Assembly: GCF_963666525.1 (NCBI RefSeq) | Contig: NZ_OY762905.1 | Coordinates: 4,543,001-4,607,000, forward strand | DNA length: 64,000 bases | Origin: an uncultured Cohaesibacter sp. | GTDB lineage: Bacteria; Pseudomonadota; Alphaproteobacteria; Rhizobiales; Cohaesibacteraceae | Reading direction: 5' to 3' | Part shown: in pieces, positions 17,434-26,014 of the stretch | How the letters are laid out: the number at the start of each line of letters is the position of its first letter | Numbering within the stretch: the stretch's first letter is position 1 | The notes under the pieces: generated by a model | Seen by the model: the letters and a program-made list of their open reading frames with translations, nothing else | Told to the model about the DNA's origin: nothing | Database searches by the model: none | Program-made: the position numbers and the translations under genes

Positions 17434-18063
17434 ATGAACATTGCAATCGTAGGCGCAGGTAACATCGGATCCGGTCTGGCAAGCGTACTGGCACAGACCA
17501 GCCACAGCATCTCCATTGTTGATGCACAGAATGGTGCCGCCGCTGCCGCAAAACTCAAGGAACAGGGCTTGAATGTCGCTCTGAGCGAACTGAGCCCGGC
17601 CGTCGCAGCTGCTGATCTGGTCATCCTGGCCACCCCGTTCGCCGCCTCCAAGGCTGTTGTCGCCGAAGCTGATTTCGCTGGCAAGATCATCGTCGACGTG
17701 TCCAACCCGATCACCGACGACTTCTCCGGCCTGCAGGTTGGTTTCAACAGCTCCGCTGCCGAAGAACTGGCAAAGCTGGCTCCGGCTGCCAAGGTGGTCA
17801 AGGCGTTCAATACGGTGTTCGCCCAGCATTATGCATCCGGCCTGAAACTGAACGGCGAAGCCCTGCAGACGTTTGTTGCTTCCGACGATGAAGCCGCACG
17901 GGCTGCCGTCAAGGATCTGGCCGCAGAAATCGGTCTGGAAGCAAAAGACGCAGGTCCGCTTTCCAACGCCCGCTACCTCGAGCCGCTCGGCTACCTGAAC
18001 ATCAACTTCGGTTATATCCTGGGCTACGGCACGCAGATCGCACCGAAGTGGCTTTCTGAATAA
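17434..18063 (+). CDS. NAD(P)-binding oxidoreductase of F420-reductase (FNO-like) fold
   Basis: 209 aa, Rossmann fold with GAGNIGSGLA (residues 7-16). Segments IIVDVSNPITDDFSGLQVGFN and KVVKAFNTVFAQHY are typical of COG2085 dinucleotide-binding proteins, often labelled NADPH-dependent F420 reductase. Most of this subgroup has not been shown to use F420. Because this chromosome also encodes F420 synthesis (31399-36964), a genuine F420 role is possible. The true start at 17434 has AAGGAG; 35 upstream codons are probably untranslated. First gene of a LysR-linked group with a dioxygenase and a glutathionyl-hydroquinone reductase. Confidence 0.82.
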   Translation: MNIAIVGAGNIGSGLASVLAQTSHSISIVDAQNGAAAAAKLKEQGLNVALSELSPAVAAADLVILATPFAASKAVVAEADFAGKIIVDVSNPITDDFSGLQVGFNSSAAEELAKLAPAAKVVKAFNTVFAQHYASGLKLNGEALQTFVASDDEAARAAVKDLAAEIGLEAKDAGPLSNARYLEPLGYLNINFGYILGYGTQIAPKWLSE

Positions 18064-18225
18064 TCCGGCCCCCCGCACCGGAAGAGCTGACCAATCGTCG
18101 GCCCAAGATTTGAAACAACAATAAGAACAATAACAAAAATCCAAACCAGCATGCAGGGAGCCAAGCAATCGGCTCCCTGCAATCAAAAGACGCAGCATAG
18201 AAACTTGCATCAAAGGAGAAAGACG

Positions 18226-19050
18226 ATGAGCGTGACCCATTCCCTTAAAAGCCTTCGCGACAGTCTGAAGGCATCCGACCGCATGCCGTTGGTCTTTCTT
18301 GGCCATGGCAACCCGATGAATGCCATCGAGGACAATGTCTACAGCAAGAGCTGGAGCCAGCTTGGCAAGAGCCTGCCGCGCCCTCAGGCCATTCTCGTGG
18401 TCTCCGCCCACTGGATGACGCAGGGCTCGACGCTGGTCGACGTTTCCAAGCTGCCAAAGACCATTCATGACTTCTACGGTTTCCCCGATGAGCTGTTCGC
18501 CCAGCAGTATCCGGCCCATGGCGATCCTGCCCTCGCACGCGATGTGGTTGCCATTCTGGCCAGCCATCACGCCGAGGAAGATGATCGCTGGGGCCTTGAC
18601 CATGGCGCATGGTCGGTTCTGACGCATCTCTATCCCGAAGCCGATGTGCCGGTGTTCCAGCTGTCGATCGACATGACCAAGCCACTCAAATGGCATCTGG
18701 AAATCGGCAAGACGCTTGCCCAGCTGCGTGAGCGGGGCGTGCTGATCCTCGGATCCGGCAACGTGGTGCACAACCTGCGCGCCATGCGCTGGGGCGGCAA
18801 GGCACAGGACTTTGCGTTGGAATTCGACAAGCTGTTTACCGACAAGCTGTCCGAGCGTGACTACGGCGCGCTGGCTGATACGCAACAGCTCGGTTCCCTG
18901 CTGCGCATGGCGCATCCAACGGTAGACCACTATCTGCCGGCCCTGACCATCGCCGGGGCTTCCGACGAGCGGGACGATCTGACCTTCATGACCGAGTCGA
19001 TCGATCTTGGTTCGGTCTCGATGCGCTCGTTCATCTTCCACAGCGCCTGA
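18226..19050 (+). CDS. DODA-type (4,5-DOPA) extradiol dioxygenase family protein
   Basis: 274 aa member of the class III extradiol dioxygenase family represented by E. coli YgiD. FLGHGNPMNA and VVSAHWMT contain the conserved metal-ligand histidines, with FYGFPDELF and DHGAWSVLTHLYP further on. These enzymes open catechol rings next to a hydroxyl, using Fe or Zn sites. The ATG at 18226 follows AAAGGAGAAAGACG. With the neighbouring hydroquinone reductase it suggests handling of catechols or quinones. The actual substrate cannot be read from the sequence. Confidence 0.85.
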   Translation: MSVTHSLKSLRDSLKASDRMPLVFLGHGNPMNAIEDNVYSKSWSQLGKSLPRPQAILVVSAHWMTQGSTLVDVSKLPKTIHDFYGFPDELFAQQYPAHGDPALARDVVAILASHHAEEDDRWGLDHGAWSVLTHLYPEADVPVFQLSIDMTKPLKWHLEIGKTLAQLRERGVLILGSGNVVHNLRAMRWGGKAQDFALEFDKLFTDKLSERDYGALADTQQLGSLLRMAHPTVDHYLPALTIAGASDERDDLTFMTESIDLGSVSMRSFIFHSA

Positions 19051-19112
19051 AGGCCGTAACACGACATAACCATAACAAAAACAGAGAGAACAAAGAAAGA
19101 CAGGAGACGACC

Positions 19113-20081
19113 ATGCTGATCGATGGAAAATGGACAAAGGACTGGCAGCCCGTACAGAAATCCGACAAGGACGGACGCTTCGTGCGCCAGACCTCAAGTT
19201 TCCGCAACTGGATCACGCCGGACGGAACTCCTGGTCCAACCGGGGAAGGGGGCTTTGAAGCAGAGGCCGGGCGCTATCGCCTCTATGTGGCGCTCATCTG
19301 CCCATGGGCATCCCGCACCCTGATTGCCCGCAAGCTCAAAGGCCTTGAGGAGATCATTCCGGTCACCGTCGTCAACCCGACCATGACTGATCAGGGTTGG
19401 GCCTTCGGTGGCTACGCCGGTGCGGACGAAGATCCGTTGTTTGGCGCCACCTACATCCACGAGCTCTACACGCGCGCCGACCCGCATTTTTCCGGTAGGG
19501 CCACGGTGCCCGTGTTGTGGGACATGAAGCGCAATGTCATGGTCAACAACGAAAGCGCCGATATCGTCCGGATGTTCGACACAGCTTTCGAGCACATGAT
19601 ACCGTCCGATGTGCGTCTTTACCCCGAAGACCTTCACGAGGAGATCGACGCACTCAATCCGGTCATCTACGACACGCTCAACAATGGGGTCTACAAGGCC
19701 GGGTTCGCGACAACCCAGGCCGCCTATGACGAGGCCGTTGACGGGGTGTTCGAAACGCTCGACATGCTGGAAGCCCGTCTTGATGGCGGTTTCATCTTTG
19801 GAGAGCGCTTCACCGAAACGGATATCCGCACTTTCGTCACCCTTATCCGCTTTGATGCGGCCTACCATGGCCTGTTCAAGACCAACCGCAAGCAGATCAA
19901 GGACTATCCGCAGCTGTCAGCCTACATGGAGCGCATCCTTCGTCTGCCGGGTGTTGTCGAAACCGTCAACATGGATCACATCACCCGAGGCTACTACTCC
20001 ATCAAAGCGCTCAACCCGAACGGTATTCGCCCGACCGGACCCGCTCATGTGGAGGCTCTTCTGCAGTCCGTTGCTTCTTAG
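19113..20081 (+). CDS. Glutathionyl-hydroquinone reductase (Xi-class GST)
   Basis: 322 aa, the usual length of the YqjG/ECM4 family. ICPWASRTLIARKLKGLE carries the catalytic cysteine of the Xi-class glutathione transferases, which reduce glutathionyl-hydroquinones to hydroquinones. VNNESADIVRMF is the glutathione-contact segment, and the C-terminal helical domain carries TETDIRTFVTLIRFD. It begins after AGGAGACGACC, 62 bp after the dioxygenase. Likely part of a LysR-controlled quinone or catechol defence unit. Confidence 0.92.
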   Translation: MLIDGKWTKDWQPVQKSDKDGRFVRQTSSFRNWITPDGTPGPTGEGGFEAEAGRYRLYVALICPWASRTLIARKLKGLEEIIPVTVVNPTMTDQGWAFGGYAGADEDPLFGATYIHELYTRADPHFSGRATVPVLWDMKRNVMVNNESADIVRMFDTAFEHMIPSDVRLYPEDLHEEIDALNPVIYDTLNNGVYKAGFATTQAAYDEAVDGVFETLDMLEARLDGGFIFGERFTETDIRTFVTLIRFDAAYHGLFKTNRKQIKDYPQLSAYMERILRLPGVVETVNMDHITRGYYSIKALNPNGIRPTGPAHVEALLQSVAS

Positions 20082-20223
20082 AACAGGCTCGTTGATCAAG
20101 GCGTTGAAGCGGTCGAATGGTTCTGGACAAATCAGTCTCCAGTGGCCATGATCGCTTCAGCCGTTCTGGCTAGACAATCACTAAGCATTTGTAACAGAAC
20201 CAGCTTTGGGACCGCGAGCAATC

Positions 20224-21900
20224 ATGAAGACGAGCATTGGCAACTATCTTTTCACGCGTTTGAAGGAAATGGGAATCGGGCATGTGTTCGGCGTGCCCGG
20301 AGATTTCACCCTGCAAATGCTCGACCAGATCGAGGATGTCGCTGGTCTCACCTTCGTGGGCAACTGCAATGAGCTGAACTCGGCCTATGCCGCCGATGGC
20401 TATGCCCGGCTTAACCGGATTGCGGCGATGATCACCACCTACGGAGTGGGCGACCTGTCTGCCCTGTGCGGTGTCGCCGGTGCCTGCGCGGAGAATGTGC
20501 CCATCGTTTTCATCTCCGGTGCGCCGCCGCTCTACGCCATGGAAGGACACCTCAGGATTCATCATTCGCTGGCCGAAGGCAACTTTGACAATGTCATGAA
20601 CAGCGTGCGCGAATTCACGGTCGCGCAGACCCGTCTGACCCCGGCCAATGCAGCCTTCGAGATCGACCGGATCCTGAGCATCTGCTGGATCGAACGGCAG
20701 CCGGTGTTCATCCAGATCCCGTCCAATATTTCCTATCTCATGATCGATGCGCCAACCCGGCCGCTGAATCTGGCGATGCCGGAAAGTGACAGCGAACGCA
20801 TCGAGAGCGCCATCACTCTTGTCAGGCAGTATCTCGAGAACGCCAGGCGCCCAGCGGTGTTGATCGACATGGATGTTGACCGGACCGGCTACGCCGACGC
20901 CCTCGTGCGGCTGGTGGAAAAATACCGGATTCCCTACGCTTCCTTCCGCTCCGGCAAGGCGATCCTCAGCGAAGCGTCTCCCCTGTTTGCAGGCATCTAC
21001 AACGGTGCCGCCTCTGCCCCTCATGTGCGTGATATCATCGAAAAATCAGATTGCCTGTTCGTGACGGCTCCGAGCTTCGTTGAAGCCAGTACCCTGCAGT
21101 TCATCGACCAGATGCCAGCTGAAAGGATCGTTTCGATCCGTGGTCACAGCGTCACGGTCGGTGGCGAGGTGTTTGAAGGTGTGATGGCCGAGGAGTTGAT
21201 CAACGGGCTGGTCGACAGCATTGATGCGCGTCCTGAGTCTGTCGTGAGACTTGAGGCTCATGGCTGCGAACCGGTGACCATCGAGCCAGATCTCGCCCTG
21301 ACACAAAAGCGCTTCTGGCCCATCATGGAAGGCTTTTTTGAAGAAGGCGACGTGATTCTGGCGGAAAACGGAACGTCCAATATCGCGTTGACCAGCGTCC
21401 GGCTGCCCGCGGGGGTCAGCTATCTCTCCCAGATGGTCTGGGGGGCCATTGGCTACACGCTGCCCGCGCTGCTCGGCTCGATGATGGCCGCGCCTGACCG
21501 GAGGCAGATCCTGTTCATCGGTGATGGCTCGTTCCAGCTCACCGCGCAGGAGCTTTCGACCATCCTGCGTGAAGGGTTGAAGCCGATCATCTTTCTGATC
21601 AACAACCGTGGCTATACCATCGAGCGTTATATTCAGGGTATGAAAGCCAGCTACAATGACGTCGCCAACTGGGACTATACGGCCCTCATGAAGGTGTTCG
21701 CACCCGGCGTTGAGTCATTCACCGCATCGGTTTCGACCGAAGGGGAACTGGTTGCCGCTCTTGCGGCATGCGGGAAGGCGGATTGTGCCTCCTTCATCGA
21801 GATCCATCTCGACCCGTTTGATGCTCCCGAGCCTCTGAAGATCTTCGGACCCAAGACTGCCGAACTTGATTATGGCACCCGCAGGGGCCCCCGGTCCTGA
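20224..21900 (+). CDS. ThDP-dependent 2-keto acid decarboxylase (pyruvate/indolepyruvate type)
   Basis: 558 aa. N-terminal PYR domain with the catalytic glutamate E50 (GNCNELNSAYAADGYAR) and the HH pair H113-H114 (RIHHSLAEGN) typical of PDC/IPDC enzymes. The C-terminal PP domain has the ThDP motif from GDGSFQLTAQE to INNRGYTIE. It could decarboxylate pyruvate, phenylpyruvate or indole-3-pyruvate; the substrate cannot be told by eye. The start MKTSIGNYLF at 20224 is favoured over an upstream start at 20206. It stands alone in a 142 bp gap after the GST gene, with a convergent TetR gene following. If indolepyruvate is the substrate it would contribute to auxin synthesis. Confidence 0.88.
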   Translation: MKTSIGNYLFTRLKEMGIGHVFGVPGDFTLQMLDQIEDVAGLTFVGNCNELNSAYAADGYARLNRIAAMITTYGVGDLSALCGVAGACAENVPIVFISGAPPLYAMEGHLRIHHSLAEGNFDNVMNSVREFTVAQTRLTPANAAFEIDRILSICWIERQPVFIQIPSNISYLMIDAPTRPLNLAMPESDSERIESAITLVRQYLENARRPAVLIDMDVDRTGYADALVRLVEKYRIPYASFRSGKAILSEASPLFAGIYNGAASAPHVRDIIEKSDCLFVTAPSFVEASTLQFIDQMPAERIVSIRGHSVTVGGEVFEGVMAEELINGLVDSIDARPESVVRLEAHGCEPVTIEPDLALTQKRFWPIMEGFFEEGDVILAENGTSNIALTSVRLPAGVSYLSQMVWGAIGYTLPALLGSMMAAPDRRQILFIGDGSFQLTAQELSTILREGLKPIIFLINNRGYTIERYIQGMKASYNDVANWDYTALMKVFAPGVESFTASVSTEGELVAALAACGKADCASFIEIHLDPFDAPEPLKIFGPKTAELDYGTRRGPRS

Positions 21901-21932
21901 AAGATCCAGCCTTGAATACCCGGCTGCTAAAG

Positions 21933-22559
21933 CTAGTGACAGATGCCAAACAGCAGCAGTTCCTTGACTGCCTGTTTGGTTTCTTCCCACTGCTCGTCAT
22001 TGAGATCGCTGCCCTCGTTGAGCGTCGAGATCTGATGCTTGAAATCGGCGTAATGCTGCGTGGTTGCCCAGATGGTGAAGAGCAGGTGTTTGGGGCTGAT
22101 CGGGCGAATCTTGCCGGCCGCAATCCATTTGTGAATCACATTGACCCGCTCTTCGGTCCATGACCGCAGTTCGGTTTCCAGATAGTCCTGCACGATAGGG
22201 GCGCCCTGAATGATTTCGTTGGCCCAGACCATCGAGCCATAGGGACGCGTTCTGGCCAGTTCCATCTTGGTGTCGATGTAGCTGCCAAGCGCCTCTCTCG
22301 GGTCGGCTTCCTCGACGATTTCATCGGCCGCCGCACGCCAGACATTGAAGATGTCTTCCACGACCGTGCGGTATAGTAACTCTTTGGTCGAAAAGTAATA
22401 AACCACGTTGGACTTGGGTAGACCGGCTTCTTCTGCAATACGACTGATTGAGGCGCCATTATAACCAAACTGAGCGAAAACTATTTCCGCAGCAGACAAT
22501 ATTTTCTCGGTATTTTGTGCCCTGTTTTTTTGTTGTTTCGTGTATTGCTGGGGTCTCAT
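21933..22559 (-). CDS. RutR-like TetR-family repressor
   Basis: 208 aa. N-terminal helix-turn-helix (NTEKILSAAEIVFAQFGYNGASISRIAEEAGLPKSNVVYYF is the typical TetR layout) and a C-terminal ligand domain with YGSMVWANEIIQGAP and LFTIWATTQHYADF, the hallmark segments of RutR, which senses uracil or thymine. It diverges from mmsA and the dihydropyrimidinase genes, supporting a role as pyrimidine-responsive repressor of that cluster. Candidate operators are the direct repeats at 22737-22773. Confidence 0.85.
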   Translation of the reverse strand: MRPQQYTKQQKNRAQNTEKILSAAEIVFAQFGYNGASISRIAEEAGLPKSNVVYYFSTKELLYRTVVEDIFNVWRAAADEIVEEADPREALGSYIDTKMELARTRPYGSMVWANEIIQGAPIVQDYLETELRSWTEERVNVIHKWIAAGKIRPISPKHLLFTIWATTQHYADFKHQISTLNEGSDLNDEQWEETKQAVKELLLFGICH

Positions 22560-22736
22560 GAACTTGCCTGTCTGGTTAGTCTGTGCGGGTAGTGTAGTTA
22601 TTTTTCGATCACAAGAACTTTAGTGTTGGGCCTGTAGATAAACGCTTCCATGCACAAAGTTGCCTGCATCAATTTTTGACTTTTCTTGTTCGTTTTTTGA
22701 GCAGTTGCACCAATATTTTGCAAACACTCAAAAAGC

Positions 22737-22773
22737 TGACCGATCGTGCAGAAAAAATATTGACCGATCGTGC
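22737..22773. repeat. Tandem 13-bp direct repeat, candidate RutR-type operator
   Basis: TGACCGATCGTGC occurs at 22737-22749 and 22761-22773, a 24 bp period. Each copy contains the palindrome CGATCG and begins with TGACC, which is also found in the known RutR operator (TTGACCAnnTGGTCAA). It lies between the divergent repressor and mmsA. Binding is inferred. Confidence 0.5.
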
Positions 22774-22909
22774 GGATAATGCAAGCGTTCTTACCACGAA
22801 AGAGGCGTTTGGCAAAAAAAATCGCAAAATAAAATGCACCGCCAAACCGCACTCGGCAAATGGCACCCAAGGGGAACACGGGGCGCAAACAGAGGCGAGG
22901 GGAAACGTG

Positions 22910-24400
22910 ATGTATCACGTCAACAATATCATCAAGGGAAAAAAGGTCGCTTCGGTTTCCGGGCGCACATCGGCAATTTTCAACCCGGCAACCGGCGAAC
23001 AGATTGCGACGCTGGGCCTGTCGAGCGATGCCGAAGTCAATGCAGCGGTTGCTGCGGCGAAGGCAGCTTTGCCCGGCTGGGCGGCCACGCCTCCAGCGAG
23101 GCGGGCCCGTGTCATGTTTGCCTTTCAGGCGCTGGTGCGCGAAAGGGCAGACGACATTGCCCGCGAGATCAGCCGTGAACATGGCAAGACCCATGATGAT
23201 GCCCTGGGCGAAGTGGCCCGCGCCCTTGAAGTGATCGAGTTTGCCTGTGGTGCCCCGCATCTTCTGAAGGGCGAGTTCTCTCGCAACGTCGGCACTGGTA
23301 TCGACACCCATTCGGAGCGTCAGCCGCTTGGTGTCGTGGCGGGTATTACCCCCTTCAACTTCCCGGCCATGGTGCCGATGTGGATGTTCCCCATGGCGAT
23401 TGCCTGTGGCAACACCTTCGTGCTGAAGCCTTCCGAACGGGATCCGTCCGCTGCCAACTTCGTTTGCGAATTGCTGGTGGAAGCCGGTTTGCCAGAAGGC
23501 GTGATTAACGTGGTGCATGGCGACAAGAGTGCCGTTGACTGCCTGCTCGATCATCCCGATGTCAAGGCCGTTAGCTTTGTCGGCTCGACCCCGATTGCCG
23601 AATATGTCTACCGCCGTGGCACCGACAGTGCCAAGCGAGTGCAGGCTCTGGGCGGAGCCAAGAACCACATGATCATCATGCCCGATGCCGACATGGATCA
23701 GGCCGCCGACGCCCTGATGGGTGCCGCTTTCGGCTCGGCCGGTGAGCGGTGCATGGCCGTGTCGGTCGCTGTTCCCATCGGAGAGGAAGCCGCAACGCGA
23801 CTCATCTCCAGCCTCAAGCCAAAGGTAGAGGCCCTGAGGATCGGCCCTTCAAGTGACGAAACCGCCGAGATGGGTCCCGTCATCACCGCAGACGCCAAGA
23901 AGCGCATTGTCGGGCTGATCGACAGTGGCGTTGAGCAGGGCGCGGATCTGGTGGTTGACGGTCGCGCCTTTGCCCTGCAGGGCTACGAGGGAGGCTATTT
24001 TGTCGGCGGCACCCTGTTTGACAAGGTGACCCCGGAAATGGACATCTACAAGACCGAAATTTTCGGGCCGGTGCTGTCTGTCATGGCACCTCAGAGTTTC
24101 GAGAGCGCGGTCGAGCTGATCAATGTTCACGAATATGGCAACGGGACCGCGATCTTCACGCGCAATGGCGACGCTGCCCGCAAATTCTCCAGCCAGATCG
24201 AGGTCGGTATGGTCGGCATCAACGTGCCCATTCCGGTGCCCGTGGCCTTCCATTCCTTCGGCGGCTGGAAACGCTCAAGTTTCGGCTCTCACGGTATCTA
24301 TGGGCCGGAAGCCATCCATTTCTATACCAAATTGAAGACCACCACGACGCGCTGGCCCGAGGGACTGTCCGAGGGCGCTGTGTTTACCTTCCCGAGCTAG
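22910..24400 (+). CDS. mmsA: CoA-acylating (methyl)malonate-semialdehyde dehydrogenase
   Basis: 496 aa aldehyde dehydrogenase. C281 in GSAGERCMAVSVAV is the catalytic cysteine. TPFNFPAMVPMWMFPMAIACGNT and FVGSTPIAEYVYRRGT are MmsA signatures. The enzyme converts malonate semialdehyde (from beta-alanine) or methylmalonate semialdehyde to acetyl- or propionyl-CoA. Here it starts the pyrimidine catabolic gene run, so malonate semialdehyde is the likely substrate. ATG 22910 (GCGAGGGGAAACGTG upstream) gives the normal family N-terminus; 78 upstream open codons cover the operator region and are unlikely to be translated. Confidence 0.93.
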   Translation: MYHVNNIIKGKKVASVSGRTSAIFNPATGEQIATLGLSSDAEVNAAVAAAKAALPGWAATPPARRARVMFAFQALVRERADDIAREISREHGKTHDDALGEVARALEVIEFACGAPHLLKGEFSRNVGTGIDTHSERQPLGVVAGITPFNFPAMVPMWMFPMAIACGNTFVLKPSERDPSAANFVCELLVEAGLPEGVINVVHGDKSAVDCLLDHPDVKAVSFVGSTPIAEYVYRRGTDSAKRVQALGGAKNHMIIMPDADMDQAADALMGAAFGSAGERCMAVSVAVPIGEEAATRLISSLKPKVEALRIGPSSDETAEMGPVITADAKKRIVGLIDSGVEQGADLVVDGRAFALQGYEGGYFVGGTLFDKVTPEMDIYKTEIFGPVLSVMAPQSFESAVELINVHEYGNGTAIFTRNGDAARKFSSQIEVGMVGINVPIPVPVAFHSFGGWKRSSFGSHGIYGPEAIHFYTKLKTTTTRWPEGLSEGAVFTFPS

Positions 24401-24526
24401 GGGAGCGACGGGGCCTTGCGCGCCTGGTGTGAAGAATGAATTTCGGCACTGACAGACCGGAAAACCGGCGGGTGCACTTCCAGAATAGCCCTTTGGGCAA
24501 ATGACCTATGACAGGGGAACCGGATC

Positions 24527-25768
24527 ATGAAGAAGAATCTGCGAGTGGATGGAGACCGTCTTTGGCAGTCTCTGATGGACATGGCAAAAATCGGACCGGG
24601 TGTTGCCGGTGGCAACAATCGTCAAACCCTGACCGATGAGGACGCCGAGGGGCGTGCGCTGTTCCAGAAATGGTGCGAAGAAGCTGGTCTTACCATGGGT
24701 GTCGACAAGATGGGCTCCATGTTCATGACCCGTCCGGGAACCGATCCCGATGCGTTGCCGGTCTATGTCGGCTCACACCTTGATACCCAGCCAACCGGCG
24801 GCAAATATGACGGCGTGCTCGGGGTGCTGTCTGCGCTGGAACTGGTGCGCATGCTCAACGATGCCGACATCAAGACCAAACACCCGATTGTCGTGACCAA
24901 CTGGGCCAACGAAGAGGGCGGGCGCTTCTCGCCGCCGATGCTGGCATCCGGTGTCTTTGCCGGGGTGCATTCGCTCGACTATGCCTATGGCCGCAAGGAT
25001 CTGGAAGGCAAGACCTATGGTGACGAGCTGAAACGCATCAACTGGGTTGGGGACGAAGAGGTTGGCGCGCGCAAGATGCACGCCTATTTCGAATATCACA
25101 TCGAGCAGGGTCCGATCCTTGAAGCCGAAAACAAGGAAATCGGCGTCGTAACCCATTGTCAGGGTCTGTGGTGGCTGGAATTCACCCTGACCGGCAAGGA
25201 AGCCCATACTGGCTCCACCCCGATGGCCATGCGCGTCAACGCTGGTCTGGCCATGGCCCGCATCTTCGAAATGGTGCAGGACGTGACCATGGCAGCCCAG
25301 CCGAACGCAGTTGGTGGTGTCGGTCAGGTGACCTTCTCGCCGAACTCGCGCAACGTACTGCCCGGAACGGTGGTCTTCACGGTAGATATCCGCACCGTTG
25401 ACATCGAAAAACTCAACGGCATGCGCGATGCCATCAAGGAAAAGGCTGCTGTCATTTGTGAAGAGCTGGGCGTCGGCTGCTCGGTGGAGCAGGTCGGCCA
25501 GTTCGATCCGGTGACCTTCGATCCGACGCTTGTCGAGCGGGTCCGTAACGCCGCCATCGATCTTGGCTACTCGCACATGGATATCGTCTCCGGTGCTGGC
25601 CATGACGCATGCTGGGCCGCAAAGGTCGCTCCCACGACCATGATCATGTGTCCGTGCGTCGATGGCCTCTCGCACAATGAAGCCGAGGAAATTTCCAAGG
25701 AGTGGGCTACAGCAGGGGCAGACGTGCTGCTGCAGGCGGTTCTGGAAACGGCCGAGATCGTCGAGTAG
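24527..25768 (+). CDS. N-carbamoyl-beta-alanine amidase (M20 Zn-dependent hydrolase)
   Basis: 413 aa of the allantoate amidohydrolase/N-carbamoyl-amino-acid hydrolase family. Metal-site motifs are SHLDTQPTGGKYDG, NEEGGRF, HIEQGP and GAGHDA. The dimerisation domain carries GKEAHTGSTPM. It hydrolyses N-carbamoyl-beta-alanine to beta-alanine, CO2 and ammonia in reductive pyrimidine breakdown. Direct linkage to dihydropyrimidinase and mmsA supports that substrate over allantoate. Start after AGGGGAACCGGATC. Confidence 0.9.
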   Translation: MKKNLRVDGDRLWQSLMDMAKIGPGVAGGNNRQTLTDEDAEGRALFQKWCEEAGLTMGVDKMGSMFMTRPGTDPDALPVYVGSHLDTQPTGGKYDGVLGVLSALELVRMLNDADIKTKHPIVVTNWANEEGGRFSPPMLASGVFAGVHSLDYAYGRKDLEGKTYGDELKRINWVGDEEVGARKMHAYFEYHIEQGPILEAENKEIGVVTHCQGLWWLEFTLTGKEAHTGSTPMAMRVNAGLAMARIFEMVQDVTMAAQPNAVGGVGQVTFSPNSRNVLPGTVVFTVDIRTVDIEKLNGMRDAIKEKAAVICEELGVGCSVEQVGQFDPVTFDPTLVERVRNAAIDLGYSHMDIVSGAGHDACWAAKVAPTTMIMCPCVDGLSHNEAEEISKEWATAGADVLLQAVLETAEIVE

Positions 25769-26014
25769 CGATCAGGACAAGACGCCGAACGGCGACAAGA
25801 CAAGGGGCACGGATACCCGATCCAAGAACAGGGCACAAAGCCCGATGGTATCCGGCCCGGCAATTACCAGACAAGACAAACACTCCGCCAGAGGCACCCG
25901 CTACTTGTCGGAGTTCAAGACACCAAGGCAAGAGGCTGATCGTTCGCTTACCGGGAACGCCCGAACTGTGTCCGGTGCCCGCTTCTTGGCATGAAACTTG
26001 AAGGGAACAGCAAC

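Noticed and set aside
17344-19197. A 617-codon open frame on the - strand
   Set aside because: It is antisense to the FNO-like protein and dioxygenase genes, shows no family motif, and both sense genes are clearly real with good ribosome-binding sites.
25769-26014. Short open frames in the gap before dihydropyrimidinase
   Set aside because: Basic, low-complexity translations without ribosome-binding sites; treated as untranslated leader.
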